Source: Ruegeria marina (lineage in GTDB: Bacteria > Pseudomonadota > Alphaproteobacteria > Rhodobacterales > Rhodobacteraceae). From it: a DNA stretch of 64,000 nt. The notes below the pieces were generated by a model that saw only the letters and a list, made by a program, of their open reading frames with translations, was not told where the DNA came from and made no database searches. A program made the position numbers and the translations under genes. The DNA is taken from positions 1 through 64,000 of the forward strand of contig NZ_FMZV01000022.1 of the NCBI RefSeq assembly GCF_900101475.1. Direction: 5' to 3'. Shown piece by piece: positions 1 to 8,875 of the stretch (position 1 is the first letter of the stretch; every line of letters begins with the position of its first letter).

Positions 1-237
1 CGTGTCGCCCGACAGCCGGGACTTCCCCGCCTCGAGAAACTCCTTCGACCAGGAATAGTACAGGCTCTCGGCAATCCCCTCGCGCCGACACAGCGCAGAG
101 ATGCTCTCTTCACCCCGCAGACCCGCCAGGACGATCCTGATTTTCTCCTCGGCAGAGTAATGTTTGCGGGTCTTGCGCTTGATACCCCTGACTAACTTGT
201 CAGCGGCGTCCTTCGATGTTCCGGATTTCTTGTCCAT
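1..237 (-). mobile_element. IS3-family transposase OrfA, partial (runs off left edge)
   Basis: The first 79 codons of a leftward gene starting at ATG 237. The protein begins basic and lysine-rich (MDKKSG, then IKRKTRKHYSAEEK) and continues with a helix-turn-helix of the IS3/IS911 OrfA type (EKIRIVLAGLRGEESISAL, then CRREGIAESLYYSWSKEF). This is the DNA-binding subunit that is normally joined to an integrase-core OrfB by frameshifting; OrfB would lie outside the window. The sequence from about 238 to 330 would hold the element's terminal repeat. A TGTC-type end near 299-321 is plausible, but the second end cannot be seen, so the boundary is unresolved. Family assignment is fairly sure; the exact IS is not. 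Confidence 0.75.
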
Positions 238-380
238 CTTCGCTCCATAATGGCTTCGATGAACCAGAAATCCTCCGTCGCTCAAACCTCTAAATCTGTC
301 CGGTAGGTGCTGACGTCAGACATGCTGACATAGCTGAACTGCGCCCCTATTTTGAGTCGGCCCATCAGGACGCACGCGAG

Positions 381-1157
381 GTGTTTCATGCGGCCGCCCG
401 GATTTCACTTCATCCCGAAGATGGCGAAAGGGGAGATCATGCAATCTATCCCAATTGCCTCCCACCAAAGACGGTCCGCGGCCTTTTCGGTGAGGTCATG
501 TGCGGGATCGTAGCGGAAAACTACAGCCTAGTCGGGGGCAAGACATGGCGCGTGCCGATCTTCCTTTTCCGTGAGCATGCCCCGGTCGCGCGATACATCT
601 TCGATCTCGTGCGCGATCCAGCACGGGTCAGGGAAGTGCACGGACGCCCTGGCAATGACTTCATCGGCCTTGAACTCGCTGCGGACGGAACCGTTTTGGC
701 GTTTATCGCCGGGGAAGCGAAATGGCGCGCCGATCTAACGGCCTCGACGATCGACACGATCATGAAGGGCGACGGCCAGGGTAAAGGCGTAGCGCGGGTG
801 TGGGCCGACAATGGCGTCTGGAACGACATCAACACAGCCCTGTTGATCCCTCAGGGAATTCAGCAGATCTGCGATCTCCTGAAGATCAAGGATCGCGATG
901 GATATGCCCACACGATCTTTTCACTAGACCAGGCACTCCTAACGGATGTTGGGCCGTCGCGCACTGATATGGTGTTGATCGCCGGCAATCGCGCGGCGAC
1001 GCGCGCGGTCGGCACCGCTCTGCTTCCGACGGCGAAGCCTCCTGCGGACTATAAGGCTGGGCGGCCGCTGCAGATCGTCGAGATCGTGCTCTCGGGCGGC
1101 GAGAACATGATCGAGCGACTCTACGCATCACTTTGGAAGACCAATGGCGGAGCTTGA
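381..1157 (+). CDS. hamA: HamA-like nuclease of a Hachiman-type defence pair, probably 5'-truncated
   Basis: The protein resembles the DUF1837/HamA effector nuclease. It has a conserved RGLFGE segment near residues 33-38, then NDFIGLEL followed by GEAKW at about residues 112-116. The acidic residue plus E-x-K pattern is that of a PD-(D/E)xK-like active site. The only usable start is GTG 381, with no convincing ribosome binding site. The frame stays open upstream to a stop at 291, inside the transposase leader, and encodes a plausible HamA-like helix (LRPYFESAHQDAREVF) before codon 381. The simplest reading is that an IS3-family insertion removed the natural N-terminus. The gene overlaps the helicase gene by 14 bp. 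An AbpA-like alternative is possible. Whether the shortened protein is active is unknown. Confidence 0.6.
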   Translation: MFHAAARISLHPEDGERGDHAIYPNCLPPKTVRGLFGEVMCGIVAENYSLVGGKTWRVPIFLFREHAPVARYIFDLVRDPARVREVHGRPGNDFIGLELAADGTVLAFIAGEAKWRADLTASTIDTIMKGDGQGKGVARVWADNGVWNDINTALLIPQGIQQICDLLKIKDRDGYAHTIFSLDQALLTDVGPSRTDMVLIAGNRAATRAVGTALLPTAKPPADYKAGRPLQIVEIVLSGGENMIERLYASLWKTNGGA

Positions 1158-4100
1158 CGAGGAACGGAGGGCACTGGCGGAAAACTTTCGCTCGGGTCAC
1201 GCAATCGAAAATGCGCTAACGGCCCAGCAAGCGCGCTTGTTCGTGCGCTCGATACAAAACAGTTGGGGCGTCCAGCCGCTGACCTGGACGCAACGTCAGT
1301 CGCTCGAGCTGTTCAGCGACGCGCGGCGGCTGTTACATGCTGCTGGCATCTTCGAGGATACTGACGGCCCCGATAGCGAAGCGGCGGCATCCTGCTATCG
1401 CCGAGCAGGAGAATTGCTCGAATGGCTCTCGCGATCACACGATGAGGTTACACTGGAGGTTCCCACAGAGGTTCTTGCTGCAGGCGCCTATCAACTAGCC
1501 GGGCTTCCAGCGATGGCAACGGGAATTTTGCGGCGCTCTCAGGTAGGCGGTGCCGGCGGCATCATTGTCGCATTCCTGTCCTGTGACTTTGATTCTGTCC
1601 TGAGGCGCATTGCGGTCTTCTGGCAAGAAAATTTCGAGCTCACGAGGCGAGATGGCTCCGCTCACCTGCTGGATGCCGCCGAAGACAGCGCCGGGGGATC
1701 TCTTCCACCGATGTCAGAGCCAAGCAAGGAATCGGGTGCGGAGGAACAGGATACCCCTCGTGAGGTATCCTTCAGTCCTCTCGCGTGGTACCTCGTCGTA
1801 GAGACCATCCGCTCGCTCGGTTTGTTGGCTGAAGGTCTGCGGCGGGGCGAACAGACCCGAACGGGAATCGCCCTAGAGAAGCTGAAAGCATTGGCCGATA
1901 TCGCCACACGTTGGGCCAATGATGAGACATGGGTGATGCTGCGCCTGGTGTTGGCAGCAGCCGAGCGCTTCGTGCGGAATAGTCTGCATCGACGTGCTGC
2001 AGCTCTCGTTGAGGACACGCCAACGGCGGCCAATCAGCTACGCCGCTTTGCGCGCGAGCAATTTGGACGTGGACGCGGAGTATTGTGGGCCTCGCAGATC
2101 AAGGGGCTCGAGCGACTAACGGATGGAAATGCCTTCGCTCTCTGCACCCCAACGGGCTCAGGCAAGACGATGGTTGCAAATCTCGCGCTCGTTAAAGAGC
2201 TGCTACTTACGCCTCCCGAACCCGGAGCGCCGGGTCGGCTCGCCCTCTACCTCGTACCGTCGCGCGCCTTGGCAGGCGAGGTCGAAGCGAAACTCAGTTC
2301 CGAATTCCGAGGCGAGAACATCGTGATCACTGGTCTCTACGGAGGGACGGACTGGGGTATCACCGATAACTGGCTAACTACGGAAACGCCCACGGTTCTC
2401 ATTGCCACCGTCGAGAAAGCCGAGGCGCTGATGCGCTATGTTGGCAGGCTACTAATTGATCGTCTAGCTTTGCTCATCATCGACGAGGCGCATCAGGTGT
2501 TGGTGGCGGGGACGCCTAAGACAATGCGCGACCTGGCGGCACATGGCGATCGATCCATTCGACTTGAAAGCTTGGTATCTCGTATCCTAGTACTCAAGCC
2601 AAACATTGCGAGGATCGCGCTGACTGCGGTTGCTGGCGGCGCGGCACCTCCAGTATCGCGATGGATTGAGGGCAATGACGCTGCTGTCCCGGTAGGTCTC
2701 GGCTATCGAAGCAGCCGTCAGCTTGTCGGGGTGCTGGAATGCCGCCCCAAACAGTCCCCTTTCATCACTTTAGAACTGAATAACGGGCAGCCACTCTATG
2801 TTCGAGGACGCGATGCGCCCGTGTTCCTTGCGCTCGGCTTGCCGCCGATGCCTGATCCGCCAGCAGGGGTGAAGAACAGTCTGCATCATTATGTGCAGAT
2901 CCACGCTCTGTGGACGGCGTTGCATCTTGCCTCGAGCGGCCGACGCATACTTGTGTCAGTTACTCAGGGTCCAGATCGCGTAATGCGGCGCTATGCCGAG
3001 GCATTTGATCTGGCAGGCTGGTCTACAATCGCCCCCTTTACGCCGAAAACTGAGAACGCGCGTCGGCTCTTCGATGAGGCGCGCGCGGCCTGTGTCGACT
3101 ATTGTGGCGAGGGGTCAAGCGAAGTCCGCCTACTTGATCGCGGCATCGCCTCTAGCCATGGTCAAATGCCGCAACGGCTTCGGCGCTTAATGGTTGAACT
3201 GATTGATAAGCAGGTGTGTCCGATCACGGTCGCCACCGCGACATTGACCGAAGGGGTCAACCTACCTTTCGATCTTATCATTCTTCCGAGTTTAGAGCGT
3301 ATCGTTGAATTCGGCACTAATGGCGCGCCAGTAACCGACATCATTCCTACTTCCGAATTCCGGAACCTCGCTGGGCGCGCAGGACGTCCCGGGGCGGCGG
3401 AAGCGATGGAAGGCCTTACTCTGGTCTGCGTGCCAATGTCGAACAGCGCGACGGCGGCCAGCAAACAAGACGAGCAGCGTAGGCAACGTGACGCTTTTGT
3501 CGCAAACCTCAACCGGATGCTCCATCTAATGGCGCTCGAGGAGTCGGCCGATCTCGTGGTCTATGCGCCGTTGCAGACTTTGCTGGCGTCGATCTGGACA
3601 AAATTGCGGGATCACCTTGGACTGCGAACCGTGGCCGATCTACACAATTTCCTTGAGCAGACGATGCCGGAGGAGGTCGGAACTGATCTTGGCGTGGGTT
3701 CGCCAGCACTGCTCGACATGTTAGGTGACAGTCTTGATGAACTCGATGGCGTGATTATCGCTGCGGTCGACGAAATCGAGAAGCTGGAAGGCTTGGCCCC
3801 GGCGTCGCTTGAAGCCGCTTTGAGCCGTGTGTGGAAGCGGACCTTCACGCGATACTCAACTGCTGTGGAGGGTTGGATGGAGGCAGCCTTCATCAAACGC
3901 GGTCAAGCGGTGGTCGAACGTCTTTATCCCGACCCGTTTCAGCGGCGAACCCTCTATCAAATCGGCTTCACACCCTATGTCGGTCGCCAGTTCCAGCAGG
4001 TGTCGCCTCAGATCAACGCTGTCCTCAAGGAAGCAGCCGATTATGGTCGGCGAACTCCGGAGGCGCGCTTTACGATTTTCTGGCAGATCGGGGAGTTGGT

Positions 4101-4836
4101 GCGTACCGGTCGAGGGTTCGGGTTTACTTCACGTGGCGCGACGGAAGCCGCGCTAATCGGGCGATGGCACGAGATCGCCGGCTGGTGGTTGCAACGCGAA
4201 GGTGCTCCGCCGCCACCGCCGGTGGAGTTGAGGCGATGGCAGGGCTTCGTCGCGAACAATCTGGAATTTCGTCTCGGTGTGGCGGTGGGCGCAGCCGTCG
4301 CAGAAGCGTGGAATGCGGGTGCGGACGAACTTGAGGTGCCGAGTCTAGACACTTGGCGGGCGACTAGCGGCTTGCCATGGATCGGTTTCTGGTTCCGCGA
4401 ACTTTTGCGTTGGGGAACACTGGATCCGTTTGTCGCCTTCTCGCTCGCCCAGGGGATCGTCGGAACACGGGACGAAGGTGCAGCACGACGTGTGGATTAT
4501 GACTTATGGCTGGTTCAACGAGGTAAGCCGATATCCGATGAGGACTTGATCGACCCGCAGCTCTTTCTCGAATGGTACAGGTCATTGCCTAAGCCGGATC
4601 AAGTCGCGGTACCGCCTAGGACAGTCGGTGCAAGCTTTACCGAAGTGGAAGGGAAACTAAGTCGGTATGCGGTTCGGCCATTGCCTACTCCTGATGGCAT
4701 TATCTGGCTGGATCCCGCAGGCTTTCAGATCGCTCGGAGCGCCTCGGTGCCTGGCGAATCTGACATAGACTTGTCGAGACGGGACTATGAGCTGGTAAAC
4801 GATGGCTCCGGCGTCCGGATCGTGCGAACTTATTAA
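1144..4836 (+). CDS. hamB: Ski2-like DExH helicase, HamB-like partner of the upstream nuclease
   Basis: A 1230-residue superfamily 2 helicase. Helical sequence of about 300 residues precedes the core. Motif I is TPTGSGKT near residue 335, motif II is DEAH near 447, motif V is TLTEGVNLP near 700, and motif VI is GRAGRPG near 744. The GRAGRPG form is typical of Ski2/Mtr4-like helicases. A long C-terminal region of about 480 residues has no motif I recognise. ATG 1144 lies inside the upstream nuclease gene (14 bp overlap), which suggests translational coupling. In Hachiman the helicase is thought to keep HamA in check and to scan damaged DNA; here the assignment rests on motifs plus gene order. 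With hamA damaged, the pair may be non-functional. Confidence 0.65.
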   Translation: MAELDEERRALAENFRSGHAIENALTAQQARLFVRSIQNSWGVQPLTWTQRQSLELFSDARRLLHAAGIFEDTDGPDSEAAASCYRRAGELLEWLSRSHDEVTLEVPTEVLAAGAYQLAGLPAMATGILRRSQVGGAGGIIVAFLSCDFDSVLRRIAVFWQENFELTRRDGSAHLLDAAEDSAGGSLPPMSEPSKESGAEEQDTPREVSFSPLAWYLVVETIRSLGLLAEGLRRGEQTRTGIALEKLKALADIATRWANDETWVMLRLVLAAAERFVRNSLHRRAAALVEDTPTAANQLRRFAREQFGRGRGVLWASQIKGLERLTDGNAFALCTPTGSGKTMVANLALVKELLLTPPEPGAPGRLALYLVPSRALAGEVEAKLSSEFRGENIVITGLYGGTDWGITDNWLTTETPTVLIATVEKAEALMRYVGRLLIDRLALLIIDEAHQVLVAGTPKTMRDLAAHGDRSIRLESLVSRILVLKPNIARIALTAVAGGAAPPVSRWIEGNDAAVPVGLGYRSSRQLVGVLECRPKQSPFITLELNNGQPLYVRGRDAPVFLALGLPPMPDPPAGVKNSLHHYVQIHALWTALHLASSGRRILVSVTQGPDRVMRRYAEAFDLAGWSTIAPFTPKTENARRLFDEARAACVDYCGEGSSEVRLLDRGIASSHGQMPQRLRRLMVELIDKQVCPITVATATLTEGVNLPFDLIILPSLERIVEFGTNGAPVTDIIPTSEFRNLAGRAGRPGAAEAMEGLTLVCVPMSNSATAASKQDEQRRQRDAFVANLNRMLHLMALEESADLVVYAPLQTLLASIWTKLRDHLGLRTVADLHNFLEQTMPEEVGTDLGVGSPALLDMLGDSLDELDGVIIAAVDEIEKLEGLAPASLEAALSRVWKRTFTRYSTAVEGWMEAAFIKRGQAVVERLYPDPFQRRTLYQIGFTPYVGRQFQQVSPQINAVLKEAADYGRRTPEARFTIFWQIGELVRTGRGFGFTSRGATEAALIGRWHEIAGWWLQREGAPPPPPVELRRWQGFVANNLEFRLGVAVGAAVAEAWNAGADELEVPSLDTWRATSGLPWIGFWFRELLRWGTLDPFVAFSLAQGIVGTRDEGAARRVDYDLWLVQRGKPISDEDLIDPQLFLEWYRSLPKPDQVAVPPRTVGASFTEVEGKLSRYAVRPLPTPDGIIWLDPAGFQIARSASVPGESDIDLSRRDYELVNDGSGVRIVRTY

Positions 4837-5001
4837 GTGAAATCATATGTCAAAAATGCCAGTTTCGGCCGTGCCGCGCGAACCCAATTGGTCATGATTT
4901 CTCCTCGCCATTGATCTCCTCTTTTTGCCTCAGAGCTTCGGAGAATGTGTCCTAATGGTTCGATCTGGCCCTAGGCTAGACTGATCCGGGGAAGCTTCAG
5001 C

Positions 5002-5040
5002 TTGAAAAGTGTCAGAAACTAAGCTATATATCTGACACTT
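5002..5040 (+). promoter_or_regulatory. abiE promoter with embedded operator
   Basis: TTGAAA at 5002-5007 and TATATA at 5025-5030 are separated by 17 bp, a near-ideal sigma-70 promoter. A perfect 10-bp inverted repeat, AAGTGTCAGA (5007-5016) and TCTGACACTT (5031-5040), with a 14-bp spacer, brackets the -10 box. Characterised AbiEi antitoxins repress their own operon by binding inverted repeats in the promoter, so this is the expected autoregulatory site. A GGAGG ribosome binding site follows directly at 5041-5045. Confidence 0.75.
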
Positions 5041-5050
5041 GGAGGCGAAC

Positions 5051-5647
5051 ATGCTAACCACATCTCAAGCGATCAAGACCTATGCTGAAGCGCTGCCGGA
5101 GGGTGCGACCCTGTCGGCGCGGGAGTTGTTGCACCTCGGAGAGCGTGCAGCAGTCGACCAGGCGTTGTCACGGTTGGTTCGGCGGGGGGAGCTTCTGCGT
5201 GTGAGGAGAGGATTGTTCGCGTTGCCTGTTAAAACCCGCTTCGGCAGCCGGGCGCCCTCGGTTCAGGCCGTGGTTGAGCACATTGCGAAATCAACAGGTG
5301 AGCGCGTGTCGCAAAGCGGAGCGTCGGCAGCGAACCTGCTCGGCATCTCGACGCAGAACCCATCCCGTCAAGTTTTTTGGACTTCCGGGCCGAGCCGTCA
5401 TCTGAAGCTCGGAGCGCAAAGCGTCGAGCTTAAACATGTGCCGAGCTGGCAGCTTCGTGCGCCCAACAGTCGTGTCGGGCACGCCTTTCGGGCGCTTGCC
5501 TATGTCGGCAAGTCCGAAGCTGCTCATGCTTTGAGGCGCATCAAAGCGACGTTGAACGACGAGGAACAGCGGGAGCTTCTGAGCCTTCGCGCCTCTGCGC
5601 CGACCTGGATGGCAAAGGAACTTAGCGCGCTTGCGTCATTGCAATGA
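5051..5647 (+). CDS. abiEi: AbiEi-type antitoxin / transcriptional autoregulator
   Basis: A 198-residue type IV antitoxin. The N-terminal 60 residues form a winged helix-turn-helix (ATLSARELLHLGERAAVDQ, then LSRLVRRGELLRVRRGLFAL). The rest is the AbiEi C-terminal domain with the usual QSGASAANLLG stretch. ATG 5051 was chosen over an in-frame TTG at 5039 because GGAGG stands 5 bases before it. The inverted repeat just upstream is a fitting operator. The stop codon overlaps the toxin ATG by 4 bp (ATGA), so the two are translationally coupled. In this family the antitoxin does not bind the toxin; it counteracts it and represses the operon. Confidence 0.85.
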   Translation: MLTTSQAIKTYAEALPEGATLSARELLHLGERAAVDQALSRLVRRGELLRVRRGLFALPVKTRFGSRAPSVQAVVEHIAKSTGERVSQSGASAANLLGISTQNPSRQVFWTSGPSRHLKLGAQSVELKHVPSWQLRAPNSRVGHAFRALAYVGKSEAAHALRRIKATLNDEEQRELLSLRASAPTWMAKELSALASLQ

Positions 5648-6669
5648 CCGAAAGCCAAACCTATTTTTCGCTGTCGCGCGAAGACAAGATCGACGCGCTT
5701 GAAGTGGCCGCCTCGAAATTGGGGCGGCCTGCAGACCTGTTGGAAAAGGATATCTGGGTCGTTTGGGTCCTTAACGCCTTGTTCGACAGTGATCTTGGCG
5801 AACACCTGGTGTTCAAGGGAGGAACGTCGCTCTCCAAGGTCTATAAGGCGATTGACCGGTTCTCAGAAGATGTCGACCTGACATATGACATCAGGCAGAT
5901 CATTCCCGATCTGATCAAGGATCCCGAAGATCCATATCCGCCAAGCCGCTCGCAAGCTCAGAAATGGACGGAAGCCGTTCGGGATCGCTTGGGCGAGTGG
6001 GTGGCGTCAAAAGTGGCCCCCATTTTGTCGGACAAGGTCAAGGCAGCGGCGCTCCCGGCAGAAATCCGTGTAGAAGGTGACAAGATCTATCTGAACTACG
6101 ACGCGGTGCGCAGCGGTAGCGGATATGTTCGATCCTCAGTCTTGTTGGAATTTGGTGCCAGGTCCACAGGAGAGCCGGCGCAACGTCACGAAGTGGTTTG
6201 TGATCTCTCCCAAGCACTACCTGAGTTGCTCATGCCCGTCGCCACGCCTCGTGTGATGATGGCCGAACGGACGTTTTGGGAAAAAGCTACAGCTATTCAT
6301 GCCTATTGCTTGCGGGGCACGTTTCGAGGCGGCGACCGTTATGTGCGTCACTGGTACGATCTTGATCGTCTGCAGGCTGTGGGTATCGCTGCACGGGCGC
6401 TGGAGGATAAGACGCTTGCTCAACATGTTGCAAAGCACAAGCAGCACTTTTTCCGCGAAACCGATCGTGCGGGTGCGACGATTAGCTATGCCGATGCGGT
6501 CTCAGGGTCGCTTTGCCTGATCCCAGAGGGTGAAGCCTTGGAGGCACTCGCCCAAGACTACCGGAAAATGCTGGAAGCGGGACTGCTTCAGTCAAACGCC
6601 ATCGCTTTCGATCACCTATTAGCTCGTCTGATGGATCTTCAAGATCAGGCCAATAGGTGCCCTGAGTGA
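5644..6669 (+). CDS. abiEii: AbiEii/AbiGii-family nucleotidyltransferase toxin
   Basis: A 341-residue DNA polymerase beta-like nucleotidyltransferase. The defining motifs are visible: KGGTSLSKVY at about residues 58-67 (motif I), SEDVDLTYD at about 75-83 with the catalytic aspartates (motif II), and EKATAIHAY at about 213-221 (motif III). Characterised family members bind nucleotides and cause reversible growth arrest, giving phage abortive infection and plasmid stabilisation. The length is normal for the family and no residue of the core motifs is missing. It is the second gene of a two-gene operon behind the operator at 5007-5040. Confidence 0.88.
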   Translation: MTESQTYFSLSREDKIDALEVAASKLGRPADLLEKDIWVVWVLNALFDSDLGEHLVFKGGTSLSKVYKAIDRFSEDVDLTYDIRQIIPDLIKDPEDPYPPSRSQAQKWTEAVRDRLGEWVASKVAPILSDKVKAAALPAEIRVEGDKIYLNYDAVRSGSGYVRSSVLLEFGARSTGEPAQRHEVVCDLSQALPELLMPVATPRVMMAERTFWEKATAIHAYCLRGTFRGGDRYVRHWYDLDRLQAVGIAARALEDKTLAQHVAKHKQHFFRETDRAGATISYADAVSGSLCLIPEGEALEALAQDYRKMLEAGLLQSNAIAFDHLLARLMDLQDQANRCPE

Positions 6670-7718
6670 GGTGGGTCTCGCTGCTTGTTTTTGGCGTCAT
6701 TGTAATCACCAGAAGGTTCAGCTTCATGCCTGATTGCATACCAATGGTGAGCAAAAAGAAACACGTCAAACCGGCTTTTAAATCGATCCCATCTTTGTCG
6801 CGGACTGCCGTGAGTTTTGAGCGGTGTTTAGGTTTTTGTGATGTGCAAAGTTTAGGTTTTCATGATTTTGGCCCCTCCTGCCCTTTGGCCAGGACCGCGC
6901 CCTACTCGGCCGGCTGCACGCAGCCGGCCTCCCCGAGCTGAAACGCCGCCTCTCCCTGCGACGTGCCGCTGGCGGTGCAGTCTCCTCCGGAGCCAGCCCG
7001 GCCAGCCGTCGCATTGTCGTGGCAACGCTTCATCTCGGCCATTCGGTAACGGTCGCTGGGGCGGGGCGGGTTGCCTTAATGGTCTCGTCCACCGCGCCTC
7101 AGCCGGTGTTAGTCCTCGCTTTGCCGGACATGCTGTTCTGCCATCCTTGACCGCAGACGATGTTCGATGAGCGCGGGGTGTTTTGGCTGTAGCTGTCAGA
7201 GGGCCGGTGATCAGCGCGATGCAAGAAACCGCAAATGATTGGGCTGCCGTAGAGGTTCCGTTCGAAATCCGGGTGAGCCGAGCACGGTATCGTTGCTTCG
7301 ACGGTTTGCTTGAAATCGCTCAACCAGATGACACCGCACTCGACCAGATTGCCATGGATGCGATCGATCGCGCCACGTTAGGCAAGGCCCGGCAAAGCGC
7401 GAACCCTTCCGGCTAAGGCTCGCGGTTAGAGGGCAGAGAAGACACCGCCCCCCGCGGTATCTCCCTCGGCTGTTCACCCACTTTCCTTCGCGGCCACCGC
7501 ACTTCTCCCGATGTCTGAGTTGCATGACATGCTGGTCGCAGCTGTCGTCCCGTCCACAAAGGTTGTCGCCGATCTTTTTCCCCTGCCCCTGCGGGTCATT
7601 CCTCGCGAGGCAAAAAGATCGGCGCCTGCCCCTCTCCGCTGCGCTTCGCCTTCGGTGTGGCCGGGCCTTGGCCAGCTGCAAGGTGACCATCATTGCAACG
7701 CAAACAAGGAGAAGAGCA
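6670..7718. other. Non-coding or degenerate 1-kb stretch with repeats
   Basis: I see no convincing gene. One short plus-strand reading frame from about 7219 to 7416 (MQETANDWAAVEVPFEIR...) could be a remnant but has no clear start signal. Structures present: a 17-bp imperfect direct repeat (GTTTAGGTTTTTGTGAT at 6826-6842 and GTTTAGGTTTTCATGAT at 6850-6866, 24 bp apart); a strong hairpin, GGCCGGCTG at 6908-6916 and CAGCCGGCC at 6921-6929, which may end abiE transcription although no T-run follows; and the 13-bp inverted repeat listed separately. Confidence 0.5.
7567..7624. repeat. Perfect 13-bp inverted repeat
   Basis: CGCCGATCTTTTT at 7567-7579 is exactly inverted as AAAAAGATCGGCG at 7612-7624. 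The 32-bp spacer contains the palindrome CCTCGCGAGG (7601-7610). It sits 95 bp before the DUF736 gene. It could be a regulatory or replication-linked structure of the mobile element; the function is unknown. Confidence 0.6.
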
Positions 7719-8057
7719 ATGACCACGAACTGCATCAAATTCACCAGCGCCGACATCGAAACCGCCAAGGGCGTCGGCTCCATCTCGACCCTGACCTTCG
7801 ACCTCGACATCACGGTCGAACCCGTCGCGAGCACGAACCCGATGGCCCCCACGCACCGCGTCCTCGGCCGCTCCCCGCGCGGCAAGCTGGTCGAGTGCGG
7901 CGGCATCTGGAAGAAGCAGAACAAGGAGACCGGCGCCGACTACTACACGCTGACCATCCGCGACCACGGCTTCAACGCCAACCTCGGCAAGGCCGCGAAC
8001 CAGGACGACTTGTCCCTGCAGGCCGTCATCCCCTGGGGGCCCAAAGACGCCGCCTGA
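7719..8057 (+). CDS. DUF736 family protein
   Basis: A 112-residue protein of the DUF736 family. It opens with MTTNCIKFTSADIETAKG, has a central HRVLGRSPRGKLVECGGIWKK segment, and ends in AVIPWGPKDAA. The family is small, cytosolic and of unknown biochemical role. It is typical of alphaproteobacterial plasmids and integrative elements, where it lies beside conjugation genes, as here. ATG 7719 is preceded by AAGGAGAAG, a good ribosome binding site. A strong UUCG-loop terminator follows 8 bp after the stop, so it is probably transcribed alone. Confidence 0.82.
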   Translation: MTTNCIKFTSADIETAKGVGSISTLTFDLDITVEPVASTNPMAPTHRVLGRSPRGKLVECGGIWKKQNKETGADYYTLTIRDHGFNANLGKAANQDDLSLQAVIPWGPKDAA

Positions 8058-8064
8058 GCCAAGG

Positions 8065-8088
8065 GCCAGACCGCTTCGGCGGTCTGGC
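8065..8088 (+). terminator. Intrinsic terminator after the DUF736 gene
   Basis: GCCAGACCGC (8065-8074), loop TTCG, GCGGTCTGGC (8079-8088): a perfect 10-bp stem with a stable UUCG tetraloop, followed by the T-rich TATTTCTCGTTCTT. Confidence 0.85.
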
Positions 8089-8691
8089 TATTTCTCGTTC
8101 TTGGGTGCGCCTGATGGGCAGGCCAAAAAGCCGATGTCCGAAGAACGCCGAATATTTCGGACGCGGACGCCGAGGCGGGTCGTCAGACCGGATAGGTCGC
8201 GGACGCGGCTTCGATCTTTCAGTTCAGTGACAACATGCATCGCGCGAACCCGAGTCGGAACCGAAAGTCAGCAGCGAGAACTGGGAGCCCACTGAGCGAG
8301 GCAAGCGCACCCCTTCTCTCAGTCGAGCAACCCGTGCCTGGGTCGTCTTTGTGAAGCTCCCTGGGGCTGCGAACTCGCCCAGTGCCACAGGCAACGAAAT
8401 CGCAAATCAACGTCATGCATCCCGGGGCAACGTCTCACGTCAGGGTCACCGCCGCGCGCCTTTCCGTCGACCTGTTGGCCTTAGGGATCGCTAGCCCGGG
8501 GTCGAGCGGTCGGCAACGCCTGGGGCAGGTTTCTGGACGGCTGCGCCTTGAGCGCTGCGGTGCACCGCTCACAACAAACCTGCCCCCGGCGTGCTCCATT
8601 TCATTCCGCCCCGTGCCGGGTGCAGCCCGCTCTCACGCCCCCGGTCTTTTCCACGATCCGTCCAACGACGATCAACGGAAAGGATCACACC
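8089..8691. other. Intergenic stretch, no gene recognised
   Basis: About 600 bp between the terminator and the next small gene. The reading frames present are short, arginine- and serine-rich and lack start signals. The last 50 bp should hold the promoter and leader of the small ORF (CGGAAAGGAT ribosome binding site at 8677-8686). Nothing else is supported. Confidence 0.4.
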
Positions 8692-8868
8692 ATGACACTC
8701 GAACAATCCATCGACCTCGCCGAGCTGCAAGCCGACATGGCCTTCGAGGCCTACCTCGCCGCCTTTGATGAAGACGCCCATCCAGAGACCCTCGACAGCC
8801 TCGAGACCGAGGCGCTGATCGCCCGCAGCCGCTACGACGACCTGCGCAATCAGGGACTGGGTCACTGA
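8692..8868 (+). CDS. Small acidic protein of unknown function
   Basis: A 58-residue, strongly acidic, helical protein (MTLEQSIDLAELQADMAFEA..., ending NQGLGH). ATG 8692 has an AAAGGA ribosome binding site 7 bp upstream, and a stable hairpin stands 7 bp after the stop, so both ends look genuine. No domain is recognised. Its place between the DUF736 gene and the relaxase operon suggests an accessory gene of the mobile element. The amino-acid composition is coherent in this frame only, which supports coding. Confidence 0.6.
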   Translation: MTLEQSIDLAELQADMAFEAYLAAFDEDAHPETLDSLETEALIARSRYDDLRNQGLGH

Positions 8869-8875
8869 CCCAGAC

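Noticed and set aside
7183-7416. Short plus-strand frame with plausible amino-acid composition
   Set aside because: No ATG with ribosome binding site, no recognisable family, and it lies among repeats; mentioned only inside the intergenic description.
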